Shown piece by piece: positions 5,746-9,470 of a DNA stretch of 9,470 nt. This DNA comes from Acetobacteraceae bacterium (GTDB taxonomy: Bacteria; Pseudomonadota; Alphaproteobacteria; Acetobacterales; Acetobacteraceae), in the NCBI GenBank assembly GCA_947478535.1, contig CANJXD010000199.1, positions 1 to 9,470 of the forward strand. Reading direction: 5' to 3'. The notes under the pieces were generated by a model, which saw only the letters and a program-made list of their open reading frames with translations, was not told where the DNA came from and made no database searches. Within the stretch, counting starts at the first letter, position 1, and the number at the start of each line of letters is the position of its first letter. A program made the position numbers and the translations under genes.

Positions 5746-6759
5746 CTAAGGCGCCATCGCCTCTGTCACACCGATCATGCTGTCCCGCGTCACCAGGGTG
5801 GCGAGCCGCGCCTCGTCCCAGCCTTCGGTGCCGGCGGGGCGCGCGGGGATGACGAGATAGCGGAGCTCCGCGTTGCTGTCGTGCACGCGGAGTTCGACGC
5901 CCGCCGGCAATTCGGTCCCGAACTCGCGCAGGATGCCACGGGGGTCCCGTACTGCGCGGGCGCGATAGGCGCGGCTTTTGTACCAGGCGGGCGGGCGGCC
6001 GATGATGGTGCGGGGGTAGCAGGAACACAGCGTGCAGACGACGAGGTGATGCCGCGACGCCGTGTTGAACAATGCCGCCAGCTTCGTGCCCGCCGCATCG
6101 AGCCCGAGTTCCTGGACCGCCGCCGGCGCATCCGCCGCGAGCCGCGCGGCGAAGGCCGGGTCCACCCAGGCGCGGGCGACCACGGATGCGCCGTTCTCGG
6201 GGCCGCGGGCATCCATGCGTTCGATCTCGGCGCGAATTTCCGCGGCCGTCAGCACGCCCTTCGCGAGCACCAGGTTGCGCACGGCCATGCCGCGCAGGCG
6301 CAGCGGGGAGAGGGTGGTCTCCGCCGCATCGTGATCCTCCTGGTAGGGATGATCATCGTCATGATCATGGTCGTGGTCATCATGGTCATGATCGTGGTCA
6401 TCATGCTCATGGCCGGCGGCCTCGCCGTCGACGCGGTCGAGCCCCTCGGCGCGCAGCCGGGCTTCCTCGGCGTCCAGCTCCGCCGCGCTGACGGTGCCCT
6501 TTTCCAGCAGCAGGGTGGAGAAGGCGAGGATCCAGCGCTCGTAATAGGGCATTGCCCAATAGGTCGCGTCGTCCAGCTGTTCCTGCACGCGCCGGCTTTC
6601 ATCGGTGGTGAACAGGCGCCGCTTGCCGTCGGCCAGCAGCATGCGCATGGCATCCGCCTCCTTCTCCCAATGCGCGGCGTCATGCTCCTGCCGCAGCACG
6701 GGGCCGTCGAAGCGGCCGCCGACATCGTGCGGGGGGTGGTCGGTGGGATGCAGGGTCAT
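5746..6759 (-). CDS. Fused nitrile hydratase-like protein: beta-N domain, His/Asp-rich linker, cobalt-type alpha subunit
   Basis: This 337-residue protein joins two normally separate subunits of the nitrile hydratase/thiocyanate hydrolase family, which hydrate nitriles to amides or hydrolyse thiocyanate. Residues 11-110 resemble the N-terminal helical domain of the beta subunit: HDVGGRFDGPV, an Arg-rich TDESRRVQEQL and YYERWILAFSTLLLEKG. Residues 117-143 are a linker with 10 His and 13 Asp. Residues 150-337 are a full alpha subunit with the metal claw V-C242-T-L-C245-S-C247, where Thr between the first Cys and Leu marks the cobalt type, plus PPAWYKSRAYRARAV, RYLVIPARPAGTEGW and LVTRDSMIG. The SH3-like C-terminal half of the beta subunit is absent. 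The start at 6759 has GAGGA 7 bases upstream; the frame's extension to 6876 would run through the control region. The gene is solitary. The family is certain; nitrile versus thiocyanate or another substrate is open. Confidence 0.92.
   Translation of the reverse strand: MTLHPTDHPPHDVGGRFDGPVLRQEHDAAHWEKEADAMRMLLADGKRRLFTTDESRRVQEQLDDATYWAMPYYERWILAFSTLLLEKGTVSAAELDAEEARLRAEGLDRVDGEAAGHEHDDHDHDHDDHDHDHDDDHPYQEDHDAAETTLSPLRLRGMAVRNLVLAKGVLTAAEIRAEIERMDARGPENGASVVARAWVDPAFAARLAADAPAAVQELGLDAAGTKLAALFNTASRHHLVVCTLCSCYPRTIIGRPPAWYKSRAYRARAVRDPRGILREFGTELPAGVELRVHDSNAELRYLVIPARPAGTEGWDEARLATLVTRDSMIGVTEAMAP
6331..6411 (-). repeat. His/Asp-rich linker encoded by 21-bp tandem repeats
   Basis: The linker codons contain a 7-residue period (DDHDHDH twice, then DDDH). 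At DNA level the 14-mer TCGTGGTCATCATG occurs at 6371-6384 and again at 6392-6405 on the + strand, exactly 21 bases apart. Alternating His/Asp is a metal-binding composition and such a tract can expand or contract in frame. Confidence 0.85.
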
Positions 6760-6874
6760 GGCGGTGTCCTCGGGCGTCGCGGCGCAGGGTATCGGCGAGG
6801 CGGCGCCGCCGAAAGCCTCGACAGCGGCGCGACGCCGCGCCAGCATCGCCGGAACAATCAGCGGGAGAGCCTCC
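6760..6874. promoter_or_regulatory. Divergent control region between nitrile hydratase-like and Bug-family genes
   Basis: These 115 bases must hold both promoters. On the + strand TCGACA (6818-6823), 17 bases, then CAGCAT (6841-6846) is a possible -35/-10 pair, with the inverted repeat GCGGCG-CGA-CGCCGC (6824-6838) filling the spacer. A second inverted repeat, CGAGGC (6796-6801) and GCCTCG (6815-6820), encloses a palindrome GGCGGCGCCGCC (6799-6810). On the - strand GATACC (complement of 6789-6794) is a weak -10 candidate. GC-rich DNA makes chance palindromes common, so the operators are tentative. Confidence 0.4.
6767..6771 (-). promoter_or_regulatory. Shine-Dalgarno deciding the nitrile hydratase-like start
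   Basis: On the - strand GAGGA occupies 6771-6767, 7 bases before ATG 6759. The domain-defining HDVGG motif begins 10 residues after this start, which matches the usual start of beta subunits, so the upstream 39 codons of the open frame are not coding. Confidence 0.75.
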
Positions 6875-7870
6875 ATGGATCAGGTCACCCTTGGGCGCCG
6901 GGTGCTGCTCGGTGCCTCGGCGCTGCTGGCGGCGCCGGGCGTGGTGCGGGCGCAGGCGCCCTGGCCGCAGCGGGACCTGCGGTTGATCGTGCCCTTCCCG
7001 CCGGGCGGCACCACCGATGTCGTGGCGCGGATGCTGGCCGGCGCGATGCGGGAGAGGATCGGCCGTGCCGTGGTGGTGGAAAACCAACCCGGCGCCGGTA
7101 GCACGACGGCCGCCGGCCGCTTTGCGCGGGAGCCGGATGACCATGCGCTGTTCCTGTCCCAGATCGCCTCCCACGCCATCGGCCCGGCGCTGTTCCCCAG
7201 CCTGCCCTATGATCCCGAGCGGGATTTCCGCGCCGTGACGCTGGTGGTGACTGTGCCGAATGTCTGGGTGGCGAATGCCCGCAACGTGCCCGGCGGCGAT
7301 GTGCGCGCCCTGCTGCGGGATGCGCGGGCGCGGCCGATGATCCGCACCTTCGCCTCCGCCGGGAATGGCACTTCCACGCATCTGACGGGGGAGTTGATCG
7401 CGCAGTTGGCGCGCGCGCCCTTGCAGCATGTGCCCTATCGCGGCGCAGGGCCGGGGATGGCGGCGGTGATGGGGGGCGAGGTCGATACCTTCATCGACAA
7501 CCTGCCGACGGCGCTGCCGCAGATCCGCGCGGGCACGGTCCTGGCACTGGCGGTGACCTCGAAGGAAAGGCTGCCGGACCTGCCGAATGTGCCTGCGCTG
7601 TCCGAGCTCGGGGATGAATTCGGCCTGGCCGGATTCGAATCGGAAGCCTGGTTCGGGCTGCACGCGCATCGTACGGCCTCGGACGCCGTGATCGGGCGGA
7701 TGGCCGACGCCGCCCGCGCCGCGCTGGCGGACCCGGGCTTCGTGCGGCAATTGGCGGAGCGCGGCACCCAGGCGCGCGGCGGGCCGCCGGCGGATTACGC
7801 GGCGCTGGTCAGCGCGGAACGCACGCGCTGGCGGGATGTGGTGCGGCAGGGAAACATCCGCGCGGATTGA
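6875..7870 (+). CDS. Bug/TctC-family periplasmic tripartite tricarboxylate transporter binding protein
   Basis: This 331-residue periplasmic protein has the Bug family signatures: RLIVPFPPGGTTDVVARMLA at about 36-55, VVVENQPGAGS at 66-76, LPYDPERDF, GNGTSTHLTGEL, VPYRGAGPGMAAVMGGEVD, and LALAVTSKERLPDLPNVPALSE. The N-terminus LGRRVLLGASALLAAPGVVRA is a signal peptide with a twin-arginine-like RR (residues 8-9) and likely cleavage after Ala26. ATG 6875 has GGGAG (6863-6867) 7 bases upstream. Family members bind carboxylates, aromatic acids, nicotinate or amino acids and deliver them to a TctAB-type carrier. No membrane partner lies in the window, so it is an orphan, as is common for the large Bug families of some proteobacteria. 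Its ligand is unknown; the divergent nitrile hydratase-like gene makes an acid or amide a reasonable guess. Confidence 0.95.
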   Translation: MDQVTLGRRVLLGASALLAAPGVVRAQAPWPQRDLRLIVPFPPGGTTDVVARMLAGAMRERIGRAVVVENQPGAGSTTAAGRFAREPDDHALFLSQIASHAIGPALFPSLPYDPERDFRAVTLVVTVPNVWVANARNVPGGDVRALLRDARARPMIRTFASAGNGTSTHLTGELIAQLARAPLQHVPYRGAGPGMAAVMGGEVDTFIDNLPTALPQIRAGTVLALAVTSKERLPDLPNVPALSELGDEFGLAGFESEAWFGLHAHRTASDAVIGRMADAARAALADPGFVRQLAERGTQARGGPPADYAALVSAERTRWRDVVRQGNIRAD

Positions 7871-7872
7871 AG

Positions 7873-7904
7873 CCGCGCGATTTGCCAGCCGCGCCATTTG
7901 CCAG
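7873..7904. repeat. Tandem 16-bp direct repeat downstream of the Bug gene
   Basis: CCGCGCGATTTGCCAG (7873-7888) is followed at once by CCGCGCCATTTGCCAG (7889-7904); 15 of 16 bases agree. It starts 2 bases after the Bug gene's stop. Each copy contains TTGCCA, so the duplication places two -35-like hexamers upstream of the next gene. Confidence 0.85.
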
Positions 7905-7926
7905 GTGCCCGGCCGGGGGCCATAGC
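7898..7926 (+). promoter_or_regulatory. Candidate sigma-70 promoter for the 106-residue protein gene
   Basis: TTGCCA (7898-7903; 5 of 6 with TTGACA), a 17-base spacer and CATAGC (7921-7926; 3 of 6 with TATAAT). It lies about 28 bases before the start codon, and a start of transcription near 7933 would leave a 22-base leader that includes the AAGGA ribosome site. The -10 is weak by E. coli standards. Confidence 0.4.
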
Positions 7927-7954
7927 GGGCCAGCAGCAACAAGGATCAACGCCC

Positions 7955-8275
7955 ATGGACAAGGAAGCCCTGACCGCCTGGGCGCTGGCCAATGGCTGGC
8001 AGATGATTGCCGGCATGCCGAGCCTGACCAAGCCGCGGTCGCCGAAGGAGGCGATCGTGCGCCTGGTGCTGAAGGCGACGGTCGCCAATGTCGAGGTCAA
8101 GAAGCCCGCGGGGAAGTGGGAGAAGATGACGGGCGCGGCCTATGGCGCCATCGAGGCGGACCCCGATACCGGCCTGCCGCGCGGCCTTGGGCTCGACACC
8201 ATCACCGGCTTCACCATGCTGATGCAGGAAAACCGGGACCGCATGGTCTTCGCGAAGATGACCGGCAAGCCCTGA
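7955..8275 (+). CDS. Conserved-looking protein of unknown function, 106 residues
   Basis: ATG 7955 is chosen because AAGGA (7941-7945) lies 9 bases upstream; the longer frame from 7898 would start inside the tandem repeat. The protein is soluble-looking, with no signal peptide or membrane span and no cysteine. It has an N-terminal helix (DKEALTAWALANGWQMIAG), a basic middle with KPRSPKEAIVRLVLKATVANVEVKK, a GKWEKMTGAAYGAIEAD segment, and a Gly/Leu-rich part PRGLGLDTITGF before a C-terminal MVFAKMTGKP. Codon use matches its neighbours. It may share the DUF3126-like gene's expression, but each gene has its own candidate promoter. I do not recognise a family and assign no function. Confidence 0.8.
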   Translation: MDKEALTAWALANGWQMIAGMPSLTKPRSPKEAIVRLVLKATVANVEVKKPAGKWEKMTGAAYGAIEADPDTGLPRGLGLDTITGFTMLMQENRDRMVFAKMTGKP

Positions 8276-8297
8276 AGTGTTTCCTGGCCCCCCACCC

Positions 8298-8326
8298 TCG
8301 ACCGCGCGCGGCGGCGGGTGCATAGG
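8298..8326 (+). promoter_or_regulatory. Candidate promoter for the DUF3126-like gene
   Basis: TCGACC (8298-8303; 4 of 6 with TTGACA), 17 bases, then CATAGG (8321-8326). The spacing and the CATAG -10 match the candidate before 7955. It lies 36 bases before ATG 8363. Confidence 0.35.
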
Positions 8327-8362
8327 GGCCGCCCTGTTTCCAGAGATCGGAGTATCGACCGG

Positions 8363-8611
8363 ATGAAGCCGTCCGAAATCACCCGCGTGCAGGCCTATCT
8401 GCGTCGTCTGCTGGGCTCCGAGCGGATTTCCCTCATCGCCCCGGCGCGGGCGGGCCTGACCGTCGAAGTGGCGGTGGAAGGGGAAGTCATCGGCACGGTG
8501 CATCGTGACGATGAGGAGGGCGAGGTGTCCTACGCCGTCACCATCGCGGTGCTGGAGGAAGACCTGGCGCCGGAGGCCGCCGCAGCGCCGGCGCCGCGCG
8601 GGCGGAAATAG
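8363..8611 (+). CDS. DUF3126-like small protein
   Basis: This 82-residue cytoplasmic protein begins MKPSEITRVQAYLRRLLGSE and continues with a beta-rich middle (TVEVAVEGEVIGTVHRDDEEGEVSYAVTIAVLEEDL). This is the pattern I recall for DUF3126, a short alphaproteobacterial family of unknown function: an 'RVQ.YLR.L.G' helix, then '.EV...GE.IG....D.E.GE.SY...IA.L..DL'. ATG 8363 is preferred because the family starts here and GGAG (8349-8352) sits 10 bases upstream; an in-frame ATG at 8318 adds 15 unconserved-looking residues. An Ala/Pro-rich tail of 14 residues extends beyond the core. No role is known; the assignment is by memory of the family pattern. Confidence 0.8.
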   Translation: MKPSEITRVQAYLRRLLGSERISLIAPARAGLTVEVAVEGEVIGTVHRDDEEGEVSYAVTIAVLEEDLAPEAAAAPAPRGRK

Positions 8612-8620
8612 GCCGCGAAA

Positions 8621-8643
8621 GAGGCGCTCCGGCGGAGTGCCTC
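8621..8643 (-). terminator. Hairpin terminator between convergent genes
   Basis: GAGGCGCTCC (8621-8630) pairs with GGAGTGCCTC (8634-8643) with one G-T wobble and loop GGC. Read on the - strand it is followed by TTTCGC, a short T-run, so it mainly serves the small cysteine-rich gene. On the + strand it lies 9 bases after the DUF3126-like stop and may act for both. Confidence 0.6.
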
Positions 8644-8644
8644 G

Positions 8645-8959
8645 CTACCGCCGCCAGGGCACCTGCGGCTGCACGACGATCGGGCCCATCTGGGGCCCCA
8701 TCGGGTAGCTCATCCCGGGAGCAGTGATCCCCGGGGGCGCCAGTGCCTCCCCGCAGCTGGGGCGGAGCACCCCGCAATCCCAGCGATGGCCGTCCCGCGT
8801 GCCGGTGATGCTGCCGCCCCGCTCGAAGCGACATTCGCAGAGCTTGCCGGACAGGCAGGCAACGGCCCCCGCGCGCGCTGGCGTGCAGGAAGGCGGTTCC
8901 TGCGCGCCGGCGGGGACGGAAAACGGCACCAGCAGGGCCAGCAGCAGCGCATGCTTCAT
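8645..8959 (-). CDS. Small secreted six-cysteine protein, unknown function
   Basis: This 104-residue protein has a clear Sec signal peptide: MKH followed by ALLLALLVPFSVPAGA, with likely cleavage after Ala19. The mature part has six cysteines (25, 35, 41, 43, 62, 69), including a C41-E-C43 pair, an even number compatible with three disulfides. The middle GSITGTRDGHRWDCG looks like a small beta structure. The C-terminal tail is Pro/Gly/Met-rich with Met83, 87 and 91 spaced by four (MSYPMGPQMGP), then VVQPQVPWRR. ATG 8959 is chosen for the ideal signal peptide; a GTG at 8968 is possible and has AGGTG 4 bases upstream. It begins 36 bases after the stop of the DsbD-like gene on the same strand, so it is probably in that operon and may be a client of that reductase. 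No family recognised. Confidence 0.75.
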   Translation of the reverse strand: MKHALLLALLVPFSVPAGAQEPPSCTPARAGAVACLSGKLCECRFERGGSITGTRDGHRWDCGVLRPSCGEALAPPGITAPGMSYPMGPQMGPIVVQPQVPWRR

Positions 8960-8995
8960 GGCCGCCACGCTGCACCTGTCTCGTGAACAGAAGCT

Positions 8996-9470
8996 TTACA
9001 AAGCCCCCGAGGCCGCCAGCGCCTGCAACACGATCCCCTCGGTGAGGATCTGCGGCAGTTCGACCGGCGCGGCGGCGCCCGGCGCCCAGTACAGATACAG
9101 CGGCACGCCTTCCCGCCCCTGGTCGCGCAGCAGGGCGGTGATGGCGGGATCGCCACGCGTCCAATCCGCCTTGAGATAGGCGATGCCGCGCGCGGCGAAG
9201 GCGTCCCGCACCGCGCCGGTCCGCAGCGCCACGCGTTCATTCACCTGGCAGGAAATGCACCAGGCGGCGGTGACATTGAGGAAGATGGGGCGGCCTTCCG
9301 CGCGCAATGCCTCGACGCGGGCGGCGGACCAGGGCTCGGTGCCGGCTTCCGCGGCCGTGGTGGCGCCGGCGGGGGAGGTGGCAAGCTGCGGCAGCAGCGC
9401 GAGCGCCGCCATCACCGCCAGGCCCGCCGCCACGCGCCCGATGATCCGCCCCCGCCCTGTCGCCGTCTGC
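8996..9470 (-). CDS. DsbD-like thiol:disulfide interchange protein, C-terminal thioredoxin domain (5' part outside the window)
   Basis: The frame stays open to the right edge (upstream codons read TATGRGRIIGR), so the GTG at 9433 is not the start and the N-terminal part, expected to be the multi-span electron-transfer domain, is missing. Visible are one last membrane span (VAAGLAVMAALALLPQLA), a linker, and a periplasmic thioredoxin fold. Its redox motif is C-I-S-C in NVTAAWCISCQVNE (encoded at 9248-9259), followed by YLKADWTRGDPAITALLRDQGREGVPLYLYW, with the cis-Pro in GVPLY. This matches the gamma domain of DsbD/ScsB-type reductases, which pass electrons from cytoplasmic thioredoxin to periplasmic disulfides, for instance for cytochrome c maturation or copper resistance. 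The small cysteine-rich secreted protein gene follows closely. Confidence 0.88.
   Translation of the reverse strand, partial: QTATGRGRIIGRVAAGLAVMAALALLPQLATSPAGATTAAEAGTEPWSAARVEALRAEGRPIFLNVTAAWCISCQVNERVALRTGAVRDAFAARGIAYLKADWTRGDPAITALLRDQGREGVPLYLYWAPGAAAPVELPQILTEGIVLQALAASGAL

Noticed and set aside
4820..6028. Long - strand open frame across the desaturase and the nitrile hydratase-like 3' end
   Set aside because: It is Arg/Pro/Ser-rich low-complexity translation crossing two real genes and a terminator.
6331..6411. CRISPR-like or mobile tandem repeat
   Set aside because: The repeats lie inside a coding frame with a 21-base period and no spacers; they encode a regular His/Asp tract.
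6760..6876. N-terminal extension of 39 codons for the nitrile hydratase-like protein
   Set aside because: It would overlap the start codon of the divergent Bug gene and leave no promoter space; a good Shine-Dalgarno and the family start support 6759.
5881..7101. 406-codon + strand frame opposite the nitrile hydratase-like gene
   Set aside because: The apparent Ile/Met/Val repeat is just the antisense of the His/Asp linker; no domain or ribosome site supports it.
6680..7942. 420-codon - strand frame opposite the Bug gene
   Set aside because: Arg/His/Gln-rich shadow; the + strand encodes a complete Bug protein with signal peptide.

Overview
The window is GC-rich (my impression is near 70%), densely coded bacterial DNA. 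Alphaproteobacterial gene style, a DUF3126-type small protein, an orphan Bug/TctC-type binding protein and Shine-Dalgarno sites of the GGAG/AGGA type suggest an alphaproteobacterium, most likely Rhodospirillales/Acetobacteraceae (Roseomonas-like). This placement is inference from gene content, not a database match.

Layout. Positions 1-4331 (+ strand) hold an ABC uptake operon of the spermidine/putrescine type: a binding protein cut by the left edge, an ATPase, and two permeases joined by ATGA overlaps. An isochorismatase-family cysteine hydrolase follows 38 bases later and may process the imported compound. Positions 4332-5745 carry two strong hairpins, a 44-residue secreted or membrane peptide, a fatty acid hydroxylase/sterol desaturase family membrane protein and a clear intrinsic terminator. 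Positions 5746-6759 (- strand) hold the most unusual gene: a nitrile hydratase-like protein. Its N-terminal beta-subunit helical domain is fused to a complete cobalt-type alpha subunit through a His/Asp-rich linker. The SH3-like half of the beta subunit and an activator gene are not seen in the window. Diverging from it is a Bug-family periplasmic binding protein (6875-7870, +), followed by a 106-residue unknown protein (7955-8275) and a DUF3126-like protein (8363-8611). On the - strand at the right end, the C-terminal thioredoxin domain of a DsbD-like reductase (running off the window) lies just upstream of a small secreted six-cysteine protein, probably in one operon.

Working together. The ABC operon plus hydrolase looks like an import-and-hydrolyse unit for an amide- or amine-type compound. 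The nitrile hydratase-like gene and the divergent Bug protein share a 115-base control region and could be co-regulated, for example for nitrile or carboxylate use. The DsbD-like reductase and the cysteine-rich protein suggest periplasmic thiol or metal handling. No tRNA, rRNA, CRISPR array or insertion sequence was recognised.
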